A stretch of 64,000 nucleotides of DNA from Nocardioides perillae (GCF_013409425.1 NZ_JACCAC010000001.1:3472001-3536000); one strand, 5' to 3'; counted from the stretch's first letter, positions 20,292-29,651 are shown. Notes: a model not told the origin generated them from the sequence alone. Numbers and translations: made by a program.

Positions 20292-21809
20292 TCAGCCGCA
20301 GGCGGGCGCGGGCGGCAGCGGGGCGGGCACGCCGACCGTCGGCATGCCCAGCCCGACACCGGACGGCGCGGAGGGACCCGACGTGCGCCGCTCCCAGGCG
20401 TCGCCGGCGCGGGTCCGGCGCAGCGCGCGCACGGGCCCGTCGGCGACGAGGTGGTGCGGGGCGGCGTAGGTGACCTCGACGCTCACCACGTCGCCGGGTC
20501 GCGGCTCGCCGTCGACGCGGGAGAAGTCGGCCTCGAAGTGCACCAGCCGGTTGTCGGGCGCGCGTCCGGAGAGCCGCCGGGTGACGAGGTCCTTGCGCCC
20601 CTCCCCCTCGGCGACCATGAGCTCGAGGGTGCGACCGACCAGCGCCTTGCCCTCCGACCACGCGATCTCGTCGACCAGGGCGGCGAGGCGGCCGTAGCGC
20701 TCCTTGACGACCGCGGGCGGCACCTGGTCGGGCAGGTCGGCGGCCGGCGTGCCGGGGCGCTTGGAGTACTGGAAGGTGAAGGCGCTGGCGAAGCGCGCCT
20801 CGCGGACCACGTCGAGGGTGGCCTGGAAGTCCTCCTCGGTCTCGCCGGGGAAGCCCACGATGATGTCGGTGGTGATGGCGGCGTCGGGCATGGCGGCGCG
20901 CACCCGCTCGATGATCCCGAGGAACTTCGAGGACCGGTAGGAGCGCCGCATCGCCCGCAGCACCCGGTCGGAGCCGGACTGCAGCGGCATGTGCAGGCTC
21001 GGCATCACGTTGGGCGTCTCGGCCATCGCCGCGACCACGTCGTCGGTGAACTCCGCGGGGTGGGGGCTGGTGAAGCGGACCCGCTCGAGCCCCTCGACCT
21101 CGCCGCACGCGCGCAGCAGCTTCGAGAAGGCCTGACGGTCGCCGAACTCCACGCCGTAGGCGTTGACGTTCTGGCCGAGCAGGGTGATCTCGGTGACGCC
21201 CTCGGCGACGAGCGCCTCGACCTCGGCCAGGACCTCGCCGGGCCGGCGGTCCTTCTCCTTGCCGCGCAGGCTGGGGACGATGCAGAAGGTGCAGGTGTTG
21301 TTGCACCCGACCGACACGCTGACCCACGCGGCGTACGCCGACTCGCGGCGGGTCGGCAGCGTCGAGGGGAACACCTCGAGCGACTCGAGGATCTCCACCT
21401 GCGCCTCGTCCGCGACGCGGGCCCGCTCGAGCAGCACCGGCAGGGAGCCGATGTTGTGGGTGCCGAAGACGACGTCGACCCAGGGCGCACGCTGCGTGAT
21501 GGTCTCGCGGTCCTTCTGCGCGAGGCAGCCGCCGACGGCGATCTGCATGCCCGGGTGCGCGGCCTTGACCGGCGCCAGGTGGCCGAGGTTGCCGTAGAGC
21601 TTGTTGTCGGCGTTCTCCCGCACCGCGCAGGTGTTGAAGACGACCACGTCGGCCTGCTCGCCGCTCGGCGCGGCGGCGTAGCCGGCGTCCTCCAGCAGCC
21701 CGGTGAGGCGCTCGGAGTCGTGCACGTTCATCTGGCACCCGTAGGTGCGGACCTCGTAGGTGCGCGGGGGGCGCCGGGTGGTCGTGGCGGCGGTGGTGGC
21801 GGCAGGCAT
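20292..21809 (-). CDS. miaB: tRNA-2-methylthio-N6-dimethylallyladenosine synthase
   Basis: Radical-SAM methylthiotransferase adding ms2 to i6A37 made by MiaA. The 505-residue product has the N-terminal cluster cysteines ([24 protein letters not shown]), the radical SAM motif [29 protein letters not shown] and [12 protein letters not shown]; a TRAM domain lies in roughly residues 385-460, followed by a Pro/Gly-rich tail. The start is ATG 21809, the only ATG before the conserved region. miaB and miaA are both present but separated by the small-protein cluster. Confidence 0.96.
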   Translation of the reverse strand: MPAATTAATTTRRPPRTYEVRTYGCQMNVHDSERLTGLLEDAGYAAAPSGEQADVVVFNTCAVRENADNKLYGNLGHLAPVKAAHPGMQIAVGGCLAQKDRETITQRAPWVDVVFGTHNIGSLPVLLERARVADEAQVEILESLEVFPSTLPTRRESAYAAWVSVSVGCNNTCTFCIVPSLRGKEKDRRPGEVLAEVEALVAEGVTEITLLGQNVNAYGVEFGDRQAFSKLLRACGEVEGLERVRFTSPHPAEFTDDVVAAMAETPNVMPSLHMPLQSGSDRVLRAMRRSYRSSKFLGIIERVRAAMPDAAITTDIIVGFPGETEEDFQATLDVVREARFASAFTFQYSKRPGTPAADLPDQVPPAVVKERYGRLAALVDEIAWSEGKALVGRTLELMVAEGEGRKDLVTRRLSGRAPDNRLVHFEADFSRVDGEPRPGDVVSVEVTYAAPHHLVADGPVRALRRTRAGDAWERRTSGPSAPSGVGLGMPTVGVPAPLPPAPACG

Positions 21810-21859
21810 GGCAGTCGCCAAGCGTACGGCGGTCAGTGCGGGTCGCGGGAATCGAGCGG

Positions 21860-22384
21860 TCAGGCCCCGCGGGCGCCCTCGCCACCCCGGTGCAGCCACC
21901 ACCCGGCGGCGGCGAGCAGCACGGCGATCACCACGTAGCCCACCTCCCAGGAGACAGGACCGCCGAGGTCCTCGCGCAGCCGGTGCAGGCCGAGCAGCGC
22001 GTGGTTGACCACCCCGTCGAACAGCGTGAAGAGCCCCCAGCCGGAGACCACGAGGCCGAGGTGGAAGCGGTAGGAGGTCGACAGCGTGCCGCGGCGCCGG
22101 GCGTGCAGGGTGGCGGCCACGCCCGCCACCGCGACCACCCAGGCGACGGCGTGGAACACCCCGTCCCAGAAGGCGTGGGCCTCGAGGCCGGCGACGGTGT
22201 CGGTGGGGTAGCCCTCGACGTCGCTGACGAGGTGGTGCCACTGCAGCAGCTGGTGGAAGACGATGCCGTCGACGAAGGCGCCGAAGCCGACGCCGAGCAG
22301 GAGTCCCGGCACGCGGGTGGGTGCCCGGGTCACCGCGGGCGTGACGTCGTGGGCCGACGGGCTCGGGCTGCGGGTCACGCGCAC
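21860..22384 (-). CDS. DUF2243 membrane protein
   Basis: About 174 residues with four predicted membrane helices ([67 protein letters not shown]). [15 protein letters not shown] and [13 protein letters not shown] are DUF2243 signatures; their histidines suggest metal or haem binding, but the function is unknown. GTG 22384 or 22378 are both possible starts. It is divergent from the glutamate transporter genes. Confidence 0.84.
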   Translation of the reverse strand: MRVTRSPSPSAHDVTPAVTRAPTRVPGLLLGVGFGAFVDGIVFHQLLQWHHLVSDVEGYPTDTVAGLEAHAFWDGVFHAVAWVVAVAGVAATLHARRRGTLSTSYRFHLGLVVSGWGLFTLFDGVVNHALLGLHRLREDLGGPVSWEVGYVVIAVLLAAAGWWLHRGGEGARGA

Positions 22385-22425
22385 CGGTGCCCCGCCGCGC
22401 CTCCCCCACACCCCTGCGGGCGGGT

Positions 22426-22446
22426 CACGATCGCGTCGCGATCGTG
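22426..22446. promoter_or_regulatory. Perfect 10+1+10 palindrome upstream of gluA
   Basis: CACGATCGCG and its exact reverse complement flank a single T. The site lies 44 bp upstream of the gluA -10 and in the divergent gap to the DUF2243 gene, a position fitting an operator or activator site for either. The regulator is unknown; the sequence does not resemble the AmtR or GlnR boxes known to me. Confidence 0.5.
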
Positions 22447-22489
22447 CTCCGGGGCGTCGCGTCGATGGCGGGGCGCGGCGCGGTGTGAG

Positions 22490-22495
22490 TAGGTT
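22490..22495 (+). promoter_or_regulatory. -10 element, leaderless gluA
   Basis: TAGGTT lies 7 nt before the ATG of gluA; no Shine-Dalgarno is present, so the operon transcript probably begins at the start codon. Confidence 0.5.
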
Positions 22496-22502
22496 GCCTG
22501 CC

Positions 22503-23279
<777 letters not shown>

Positions 23280-23371
23280 TCCGCCCGCGGCGGACCGTCG
23301 CCGCACCCCTGATCCGCAACCCGAAGACCCGTCGGCCGGGGGCACCGGCCGGGACACGAAGGAGAAGCAGG

Positions 23372-24265
23372 ATGCGCACTCGCCACACCAGCCGCACGAG
23401 GGCCGCCGTCGTCGGCGCCGCCCTCGCGCTCACCCTCGCCGCCTGCGGCGGCGGCAGCGACGACACCCCCGACGTGGAGGTCGCCGAGAGCCCGGAGTTC
23501 GAGGCCGGCACCACCATGGCCGAGATCGCCGAGCGCGGCACCATGACGATCGGCACCAAGTTCGACCAGCCCGGCTTCGGCCTGCTCAACCTCGAGGACG
23601 TCCCCGAGGGCTTCGACGTCGAGGTCGCCAAGATCATCGCCGGTGCCATGGGCGTCGCCGAGGACGACATCACCTGGGAGGAGACCCCCTCCGACATCCG
23701 CGAGCAGGTGATCGAGGACGGCGCCGTCGACATGGTCGTCGCGACCTACACGATCAACGAGGAGCGCGCCGAGCGCATCACCTTCGCCGGCCCCTACTAC
23801 GTCGCCGGCCAGATGCTGATGGTCAACGCCGACAACGAGGACATCACCTCGCCGGAGGACCTTGCGTCGAACCCCGACGCGAAGGTCTGCTCGGTCACGG
23901 GCTCGACGCCGGCGGAGAACATCCAGCAGTACCTCGCCAACCCCGACCAGCTCGTCCTCTTCGACGTCTACGACAAGTGCGCCGACGCCCTGAGCAACGG
24001 CCAGGTCGACGTGGTCACCACCGACAACGTCATCCTCGCCGGCTTCGTCAGCGAGTCCGACGGCGAGTTCAAGCTCGTCGGCGAGCAGTTCACCGAGGAG
24101 CCCTACGGCATCGGCATCGAGAAGGGCGACGTCGCCTTCTGCGAGTTCATCAACGAGACGCTGCAGGAGAACGAGGACGCCTACCTCGAGGCCTGGGAGG
24201 CCACCGCCGGGCAGGTCGAGGGCGCCGAGACGCCCGAGCTGCCCGAGCCCGCGCCCTGCGCCTGA
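23372..24265 (+). CDS. gluB: Glutamate-binding lipoprotein of ABC transporter
   Basis: Substrate-binding protein anchored to the outer face of the membrane. It has a basic N-terminus, hydrophobic stretch and lipobox LAAC with the lipidated Cys at residue 25, followed by a Gly/Ser/Asp linker. The 297-residue protein has the SBP family-3 core MTIGTKFDQPGFGLLN, GFDVEVAKIIAGAMG and MVVATYTINEERAERITFAG. A strong GAAGGAGAAG precedes the ATG. A 14-bp-stem hairpin immediately after the gene may protect its mRNA and give higher expression than the permeases. Confidence 0.94.
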   Translation: MRTRHTSRTRAAVVGAALALTLAACGGGSDDTPDVEVAESPEFEAGTTMAEIAERGTMTIGTKFDQPGFGLLNLEDVPEGFDVEVAKIIAGAMGVAEDDITWEETPSDIREQVIEDGAVDMVVATYTINEERAERITFAGPYYVAGQMLMVNADNEDITSPEDLASNPDAKVCSVTGSTPAENIQQYLANPDQLVLFDVYDKCADALSNGQVDVVTTDNVILAGFVSESDGEFKLVGEQFTEEPYGIGIEKGDVAFCEFINETLQENEDAYLEAWEATAGQVEGAETPELPEPAPCA

Positions 24266-24280
24266 GCACCACCTGACCGC

Positions 24281-24311
24281 GGTCGCGGCGCCCCCGCGGG
24301 GCGCCGCGACC
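24281..24311 (+). terminator. Intra-operon hairpin between gluB and gluC
   Basis: Perfect 14-bp stem (GGTCGCGGCGCCCC and its complement) with a CGC loop and no T-run. It lies 15 bp after the gluB stop and 29 bp before gluC; such hairpins in transporter operons act as partial terminators or 3' stabilisers. Confidence 0.6.
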
Positions 24312-24340
24312 GACCCAGCACCCGACCGCGAGGAGAGCCG

Positions 24341-24991
24341 GTGGAGGCCGTCACCGACAACCTGGACCTGTACTGGTCCGGGTTCCTGAGGTCCTTGGGC
24401 ATCTGCCTGTGGGCGATGGTGGGCTCCCTGGCGCTGGGCACGGTCATCGCTGCCTGCCGCGTCTCCCCCGTCCCCGCGCTGCAGGGCTTCGGCGCCGCCT
24501 GGGTGACCCTGCTGCGCAACTGCCCGCTCACCGTCGTGCTGTTCTTCGTGGCCTTCGGGCTGCCCGAGCTCGGCATCAACGCGAGCTACTACGTCTTCGG
24601 CGTCGGTGCCCTGATCCTCTACACGTCCGCCTTCGTCTGCGAGGCGCTGCGCGCCGGCATCAACTCGGTCAGCGCCGGGCAGGCAGAGGCGGCCCGCGCC
24701 ATCGGCCTCACCTTCACCCAGTCGCTCTCGACCGTCGTGCTGCCGCAGGCCTTCCGGTCGTCTGTTCCTCCGGTCGGCAGCGTCATCATCGCGATGTTCA
24801 AGAACTCCGCCGTCGTGGGCGCCTTCGGCGTCGGCCGCGACCTCTACAGCCTGAGCGAGCGGCTCACCAGCTCCCAGGGCCTCTCGTTCATCCCGGTGCT
24901 CACCGGCGTCGCGATCGGCTACCTCGTGATCACGCTCTCGGCGGGCGCCATCCTCGCCCTCGTCGAGCGCAAGGTGGCGATCGCCCGATGA
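24341..24991 (+). CDS. gluC: Glutamate ABC transporter permease
   Basis: Inner-membrane permease of 216 residues with about five helices. The EAA-loop, which docks on the ATPase, is seen in EAARAIGLTFTQSLSTVVLPQAF, and the HisM-type core in LLRNCPLTVVLFFV. GTG 24341 is preceded by GAGGAGAG. Its stop overlaps the gluD start by 4 bases, so the two permeases are probably made in equal amounts. Confidence 0.93.
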   Translation: MEAVTDNLDLYWSGFLRSLGICLWAMVGSLALGTVIAACRVSPVPALQGFGAAWVTLLRNCPLTVVLFFVAFGLPELGINASYYVFGVGALILYTSAFVCEALRAGINSVSAGQAEAARAIGLTFTQSLSTVVLPQAFRSSVPPVGSVIIAMFKNSAVVGAFGVGRDLYSLSERLTSSQGLSFIPVLTGVAIGYLVITLSAGAILALVERKVAIAR

Positions 24992-25875
24992 GCACCTCCG
25001 TCCTCTACGACGCCCCCGGGCCTCGGGCCCGCCGACGCTCGCGCATCGGCACCGCGATCGCGTTGCTCGTCCTCGGCACCCTGGTGATGCTCGCCGTGCT
25101 GCGGCTCGTCGACCGCGGCCAGTTCGACTACGAGCTGTGGGCGCCGTGGATCGACCCGAGCACCGACGAGTTCCCCCTGGTCTGGGGGTTGGTGGGCGAC
25201 GGCCTGCGCGCGACGCTGGTCGCGGCCGCACTCGCCATCGCCTTCTCGCTGGTCGTCGGCGTCGCCCTCGGCACGGCCCGGATGATGCTCGGGCGCGCCG
25301 GTCGCGTGCCCGTCATCGCCTTCATCGAGCTCTTCCGCGGCCTACCCGTGGTCATCACCCTCGTGATCGTCTGGCGCTTCTTCGAGGAGCTCGACCTCGA
25401 CATCTCGGCACTGCCGGGCGAGGACGGCCTGTGGTACGTCGTGATCGGCCTGACGCTCTACAACTCGGTCATCATCGCCGAGATCCTGCGCGCCGGCGTC
25501 GCGTCGCTGCCGCGCGGGCAAGGCGAGGCGGCGATGGCCGTCGGCATGACCCGGTGGCAGGTGATGCGCACCGTGCTGCTGCCGCAGGCCTTCCGCGTCA
25601 TGCTGCCGGCCCTGGTCAGCCAGCTGGTGGTCATCCTCAAGGACACCTCGCTCGCAGCGCTGCTCGCCTTCTACACCGAGCTGCTGCGTCGCGGGAACCT
25701 GATCGCGCAGAACCTCGACAACCCGATCCAGTCGCTCTTCGTCGTGGGCAGCATCTTCATCCTCATCAACTACGCGCTGTCGCGGGTGGCGGTGTGGCTC
25801 GAGCGACGACTGAGCCGCTCGCGCGGCAGCGACGCGGCGGTCAAGGCCGCCGAGCAGGCCGTGCCCGCCACCTGA
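24988..25875 (+). CDS. gluD: Glutamate ABC transporter permease
   Basis: Second permease, 295 residues, larger than GluC by N- and C-terminal charged extensions. It has the family signature ELFRGLPVVITLVIVWRFF and EAA loop GEAAMAVGMTRWQVMRTVLL. ATG 24988 overlaps the gluC stop (ATGA). The operon ends at a hairpin at 25896-25922. Confidence 0.93.
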   Translation: MSTSVLYDAPGPRARRRSRIGTAIALLVLGTLVMLAVLRLVDRGQFDYELWAPWIDPSTDEFPLVWGLVGDGLRATLVAAALAIAFSLVVGVALGTARMMLGRAGRVPVIAFIELFRGLPVVITLVIVWRFFEELDLDISALPGEDGLWYVVIGLTLYNSVIIAEILRAGVASLPRGQGEAAMAVGMTRWQVMRTVLLPQAFRVMLPALVSQLVVILKDTSLAALLAFYTELLRRGNLIAQNLDNPIQSLFVVGSIFILINYALSRVAVWLERRLSRSRGSDAAVKAAEQAVPAT

Positions 25876-25895
25876 CGTCGCCCACGTGACACCCG

Positions 25896-25922
25896 CACGC
25901 CCCGGTCGTTGACCGGGGCGTG
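25896..25922 (+). terminator. Terminator hairpin of the glu operon, overlapping the next start codon
   Basis: Perfect 12-bp stem CACGCCCCGGTC with a GTT loop, 20 bp after gluD; no T-run follows, as is usual in GC-rich actinobacteria. The 3' arm contains the GTG (25920) of the downstream gene. Confidence 0.65.
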
Positions 25923-27536
25923 TGCACGTCCGGCTCCTGCGCCCACGCCGACCCGACCGCCGCCGCCCTCGAGGAGCGGCGGACGACGCGGCGCGGGCTG
26001 CTGCTCGCCGGCGCCGCCACCACGACGTACGCCGCGCTGGCGACGGTGGCGCCCGCCGCTGCGGGCACGACGTCCACGCGTGTGTTCACCGGCCGGTTCA
26101 CCGGCCTGCCCGGCGAGGCGGACTGGCACTACCTGCCGGTGCGGGTGCCGCGGGGGGTGCGCGCGCTGGAGGTGTCCTACTCCTACGAGAAGGTCGAGAC
26201 GCCGGTCGGCTTCAGCGCGAACGTCGTCGACGTCGGCCTCTTCGGGCCGGCCGGCACGGCGCTGGGGCGCGAGCGCGGCTTCCGCGGCTGGTCGGGCGGT
26301 GCCCGCACGTCCTTCCGCGTCGGGCGCGGCGGGGCGACACCGGGCTACCTCGCCGGACCGGTGACCCCGGGCACCTGGCGGGTGGCGCTGGGGCCGTTCG
26401 CGGTGGTGCCGCCGGGGGTCGACTACCGCGTCGAGGTGCGGCTCGTCCACGGCCCACCGGAGCGGGCCGAGCGCCCGCGGGTCGCGCCGACGGCGGTGCG
26501 CGGCACCGGGCCGGGGTGGTACCGCGGCGACCTGCACACCCACACCGTGCACTCCGACGGCCGGCGCACCCAGGCCGACCTGGTGCGCGAGGCGCGGGCG
26601 GCCGGCCTGGACTTCGTGTGCTCCACCGAGCACAACACCTCCTCGGCGTCGCTGACCTGGGGCCGGCACGCGCCCGACGACCTCCTGGTGGTGCAGGGCG
26701 AGGAGGTGACCACGCGTGCCGGTCACTGGCTCGCGCTGGGCCTGCCGGCGGGGAGGTGGGTCGACTGGCGCTACCGACCGGCCGACGGGCAGCTCGACCG
26801 GTTCGTCCAGCAGGTGCGCGCGCTCGGCGGGCTGGCGGTCGTGGCGCACCCGCACGCGCCGACGCCGGGCGCGACGTGGGGCTTCGGGACCGGGCCGGGC
26901 GACTGGTCGGGGATGGACGCCGTCGAGCTCGCGAACGGCCCCTGGACCCTCGACGACGAGGTGACCCTCGCGGCGTGGCACGCGCAGCTGGTCGCCGGCC
27001 GCTTCGTGCCGGCCGTGGGCAGCTCGGACTCCCACCACCCGGGCCAGCCCGTCGGGCGCGCGCAGACCGTCGCGTGGCTCCCGACGCTCTCGACCCGTGC
27101 GGTGGTCGCGGCACTGCGCGCCGGGCGGTGCTGGCTCGCCGAGTCGTCGGCCGTCCAGCTCGCGCTCACCGCGCGGCTCGGCACGCGCACGGCGGGGATC
27201 GGCGAGGCGCTGGGGGCGGGCGCGGCCGACGTGGTCGGCGTACGACTCGAGGTCGGGGGCGTGCCCGGCTGCCTCGCGCAGGTCGTCGGACCGGCGGGTC
27301 CGCTCGGCGGGGCGGTGACCGACGCCGACGGGCGCGCCGCGGTCGCGCTGGACCTGCCGGCCGGGCTGGTGCCCTTCGTGCGGGCCGAGGTGCGGCGCCT
27401 CGACGGCGCGCCGGTGGCGAACCCGGTCCAGGGCGTGCCCGGCCTGGCCGTCGTGGCGCTGACGAACCCGGTCTGGCTCGGGGTCAGGCCGACCGGGCCT
27501 GCTGCGCGGCCGGGGCGGGACGCTTCTTCGGGGTGA
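25920..27536 (+). CDS. CehA/McbA-family PHP-type metallohydrolase with Tat signal
   Basis: Predicted exported metal-dependent phosphoesterase/hydrolase of 538 residues. A twin-arginine signal (TTRRGLLLAG, then a hydrophobic stretch to VAPAAAG) occupies residues 20-50. The PHP domain from about residue 200 has its metal ligands in DLHTHTVHSDG, STEHNT, VVAHPHAP and SSDSHHPG. CehA and McbA hydrolyse carbaryl, but most homologues have no known substrate. The only start that includes the Tat signal is GTG 25920, inside a terminator stem. The 3' end overlaps the convergent hotdog gene by 53 bp. Confidence 0.87.
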   Translation: MCTSGSCAHADPTAAALEERRTTRRGLLLAGAATTTYAALATVAPAAAGTTSTRVFTGRFTGLPGEADWHYLPVRVPRGVRALEVSYSYEKVETPVGFSANVVDVGLFGPAGTALGRERGFRGWSGGARTSFRVGRGGATPGYLAGPVTPGTWRVALGPFAVVPPGVDYRVEVRLVHGPPERAERPRVAPTAVRGTGPGWYRGDLHTHTVHSDGRRTQADLVREARAAGLDFVCSTEHNTSSASLTWGRHAPDDLLVVQGEEVTTRAGHWLALGLPAGRWVDWRYRPADGQLDRFVQQVRALGGLAVVAHPHAPTPGATWGFGTGPGDWSGMDAVELANGPWTLDDEVTLAAWHAQLVAGRFVPAVGSSDSHHPGQPVGRAQTVAWLPTLSTRAVVAALRAGRCWLAESSAVQLALTARLGTRTAGIGEALGAGAADVVGVRLEVGGVPGCLAQVVGPAGPLGGAVTDADGRAAVALDLPAGLVPFVRAEVRRLDGAPVANPVQGVPGLAVVALTNPVWLGVRPTGPAARPGRDASSG

Positions 27537-27990
27537 CCCAGAGGCGGATGGTGCCCTCGACCACGACCGTGCCGTCCTCGCGGGTGCCGTGCACGCGGAC
27601 GGCGACCTCGCTGCCGGTGTCGGCCAGGCCCGTCCACTGCTCCGGGTCGGTCTGCGCGACGCAGGTGACGTCGGTCGTCGCCTTCGCGGTGTAGCGGACC
27701 TCCATGGCCTGCGGGATCCAGCGGCGGTCGGCCGGGATCGTCGCCTCGGCCAGCGCGCCCATGACCGCCTCGAGGCCGTTGCACAGCGCGATCGCGTGCA
27801 CGGTGCCGAGGTGGTTGTGCACCCCGCGGCGCTTGCGGATCACCAGCTCCGCGCGGTGGGGCTCGAGCACGGTGAAGCGCGGGCGGATGGTGGCGAAGTA
27901 GGGGGCCTTCTGGCTGAACGCGAAGGAGAAGACGCGCGCACCCAGCGGCAGCGGCGACAGCTTCGTCCACATCGACAGGACCTGGCTCAT
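27484..27990 (-). CDS. DUF4442 / hotdog-fold thioesterase-like protein
   Basis: A 168-residue protein of the hotdog-fold YiiD_C/DUF4442 type: FSQKAPYFATIRPRFTVLEP, RRGVHNHLGTVHAIALCNGLE and WIPQAMEVRYTAKA. It may hydrolyse acyl-CoA; this is family inference. The ATG has TAACCT 7 nt upstream, and that -10 overlaps a 14-bp dyad at 28001-28014, presumably the binding site of the TetR protein encoded divergently. It overlaps the 3' end of the metallohydrolase gene by 53 bp. Confidence 0.87.
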   Translation of the reverse strand: MSQVLSMWTKLSPLPLGARVFSFAFSQKAPYFATIRPRFTVLEPHRAELVIRKRRGVHNHLGTVHAIALCNGLEAVMGALAEATIPADRRWIPQAMEVRYTAKATTDVTCVAQTDPEQWTGLADTGSEVAVRVHGTREDGTVVVEGTIRLWVTPKKRPAPAAQQARSA

Positions 27991-27997
27991 GCGCCGT

Positions 27998-28003
27998 AGG
28001 TTA
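27998..28003 (-). promoter_or_regulatory. -10 element, leaderless DUF4442 gene
   Basis: TAACCT on the minus strand, 7 nt before the ATG; it overlaps the left half of the operator-like dyad at 28001. Confidence 0.5.
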
Positions 28004-28014
28004 CTCGTCGGTAA
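28001..28014. promoter_or_regulatory. Putative TetR operator
   Basis: TTACTCGTCGGTAA has 4-bp inverted ends separated by 6 nt, typical of small TetR operators, and lies between the divergent DUF4442 and TetR genes over the DUF4442 -10. The same 14-mer (reverse complement) is found at 17682-17695. Confidence 0.55.
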
Positions 28015-28080
28015 CGTCGAGCGCCAGCCCTCGTCCCCGGCGGCGTCGACGGCGTCGGACGACCGCGCGCCGTCCGCTGG

Positions 28081-28086
28081 CAGGAT
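28081..28086 (+). promoter_or_regulatory. -10 element, leaderless tetR gene
   Basis: CAGGAT 6 nt before the GTG at 28093; no Shine-Dalgarno. Confidence 0.4.
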
Positions 28087-28092
28087 GCCGGG

Positions 28093-28731
28093 GTGGGCCC
28101 AGCACCTCGACGCAGCCGGATGACCGCGGGCGAGCGCCGCGACCAGCTCGTGCAGGTCGCCCGTGCCCTCTTCGCCGAGCGCGGCTACGACGGTGCGGCG
28201 GTGGAGGAGGTCGCGGCCCGTGCGAGCGTGAGCAAGCCGGTGGTCTACGAGCACTTCGGCGGCAAGGAGGGGCTCTACGCCGTCGTCGTCGACCGGGAGG
28301 TGACCGACCTGCTCGCCCGGATGCGCGCCGCACTGGTGGGCCGTGGCCGCGAGACCGTCGAGAGCGCCGCCCTGGCGCTCCTGACCTACGTCGAGGAGTC
28401 GCCCGACGGCTTCCGCATCCTGGTGCGCGACAGCCTGCCGGGGTCGGCGTCCTTCCAGACCATCATCGCCGACGTCGCGTCGCGGGTGGAGGGCATCCTC
28501 ACCGAGCAGTTCCGCCGCGGCGGCCTCGACCCGGGGCTGGCCCCGATGCACGCCCGGATGCTCGTCGGCATGGTCGCCACGACCGGCCAGTGGTGGCTCG
28601 ACCGCCGCGAGCCGGCCAAGGAGGTCGTCGCCGCCCACCTGGTCAACCTCGCCTGGAACGGCCTCGGCGGCCTCGAGCGCTCCCCCCGCCTCGGCGCGGA
28701 CCCGGCCGCCGGACCGCACCCACCCCGGTAG
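28093..28731 (+). CDS. TetR-family transcriptional regulator
   Basis: A 212-residue repressor-type protein. The N-terminal helix-turn-helix is clear: RRDQLVQVARALFAERGYDG, EEVAARASVSKPVVYEHFGG, KEGLYAVVVDRE. The C-terminal ligand domain is of the type found in lipid-metabolism regulators. GTG 28093 follows a -10 by 6 nt; ATG 28120 is an alternative. The likely target is the divergent DUF4442 gene and itself, via the dyad at 28001. Its TAG stop lies in the left arm of a 62-bp palindrome shared with the convergent methyltransferase gene. Confidence 0.92.
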   Translation: MGPAPRRSRMTAGERRDQLVQVARALFAERGYDGAAVEEVAARASVSKPVVYEHFGGKEGLYAVVVDREVTDLLARMRAALVGRGRETVESAALALLTYVEESPDGFRILVRDSLPGSASFQTIIADVASRVEGILTEQFRRGGLDPGLAPMHARMLVGMVATTGQWWLDRREPAKEVVAAHLVNLAWNGLGGLERSPRLGADPAAGPHPPR

Positions 28732-28788
28732 TCCGCCACACCTCGGCCCTCGCGGCACGCCGGGAGGGCGGAGGTGTGCCGGACTACC
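28727..28788. repeat. 62-bp palindromic element, family C copy 1
   Basis: Two 24-nt arms, each beginning GGTAGTCCG, with 22 of 24 pairs, around a 14-nt loop. The TAG in the left arm (28729-28731) is the stop codon of the TetR gene, and the TAG in the right arm on the other strand (28784-28786) is the stop codon of the methyltransferase gene. It therefore serves as a shared end and probably a bidirectional terminator. A second copy lies at 44379-44440. Confidence 0.88.
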
Positions 28789-29614
28789 CCAGCGGGGCGC
28801 GGGCGACCACGAAGACCCGCCGGAACGGCAGCACCACGACCTCCCGGCCGGCGACGACGCGGGCGGGATATGCCGCACGCAGCCGCCGCTTGCACTCCTC
28901 CTCGAACCCCCCGCGTAGGTCGGCGGGCAGCGCCTGCAGGGTCGGGCGGGCGCCCGTGCCCGACACCCAGGTGAAGACCGGGTCCTGGCCCGTGAGCACG
29001 TGCAGGTAGGTCGTCTCCCACGCGTCGACCTCGCAGCCGAGGTCCGCGAGCTCCGTGAGGTAGTTCGCCGCGTCGTGGGCACCGACGTGCGGCGCGTGCG
29101 CCACGTGCGCGGCGTACGGCGCCTCCGCGGCGAGGTCGCGCAGCAGCCGGTGGCTGGGGGCGTCGTGGTTGCCCGGCACCTGGAACGCCAGCCACCCACC
29201 CGGCGCGAGCGCCCCGACGAGGGCGGGCAGCAGGGCGAGGTGGTCGGGGAGCCACTGCAGCGTGGCGTTGGAGACGAGCACGTCGACGCCGGCGGCCGCG
29301 GCCGGGCCGGCGAGCCAGTCGCGCAGGTCGGCCACCTCGAAGCCGACCTCCGGCACGTCGGCCCGTGCGCGGGCGACCATCTCGGCGCTTCTGTCGACCC
29401 CGCGCACCTCCGCCCGGGGCCAGCGCTGCGCCAGCAGGCGGGTGAGGCCGCCCGGCCCGCAGCCGAGGTCGACCACGCGCCCGGGTGCGGCCGCGCCGAC
29501 CCGCGCGAGCAGGTCGACGAAGGGCCGGCCGCGCTCGTCGGCGTACGCCAGGTAGCGCTCGGGGTCCCAGGTGTGGGCGGCAGGGGCCCGGTCGGGCCGG
29601 GGCGGGAGGCTCAC
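28784..29614 (-). CDS. tam: Trans-aconitate 2-methyltransferase-like SAM methyltransferase
   Basis: A 276-residue class I methyltransferase. TWDPERYLAYADERGRPFVDLL at the N-terminus, the SAM motif RVVDLGCGPGGLTRLLA, VSNATLQWLPDH and YLTELADLGCEVDAWETTY match the Tam family, which methylates trans-aconitate, a TCA by-product. GTG 29614 is the start nearest the conserved N-terminus. The gene is divergent from a marR gene over a shared dyad and converges on the TetR gene at the palindrome at 28727. Confidence 0.88.
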   Translation of the reverse strand: MSLPPRPDRAPAAHTWDPERYLAYADERGRPFVDLLARVGAAAPGRVVDLGCGPGGLTRLLAQRWPRAEVRGVDRSAEMVARARADVPEVGFEVADLRDWLAGPAAAAGVDVLVSNATLQWLPDHLALLPALVGALAPGGWLAFQVPGNHDAPSHRLLRDLAAEAPYAAHVAHAPHVGAHDAANYLTELADLGCEVDAWETTYLHVLTGQDPVFTWVSGTGARPTLQALPADLRGGFEEECKRRLRAAYPARVVAGREVVVLPFRRVFVVARAPLG

Positions 29615-29637
29615 CCCGCCATCGTGCGTCGCAATTG

Positions 29638-29651
29638 TCTTGACGTCAAGA
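29638..29651. promoter_or_regulatory. Putative MarR operator in the tam/marR divergent promoter
   Basis: TCTTGACGTCAAGA is a perfect 14-bp palindrome; a further half site TCTTGACGT starts at 29653. The palindrome contains a TTGACG on each strand: on the minus strand this is followed after 17 nt by CACGAT ahead of tam, and on the plus strand it lies 20 nt before TACGAT of marR. A regulator bound here would block both. Confidence 0.6.

Noticed and set aside
27484..27536. Frameshift or misassembly where the metallohydrolase and hotdog genes overlap
   Set aside because: Both proteins are complete at normal family length; a 53-bp convergent overlap is plausible.
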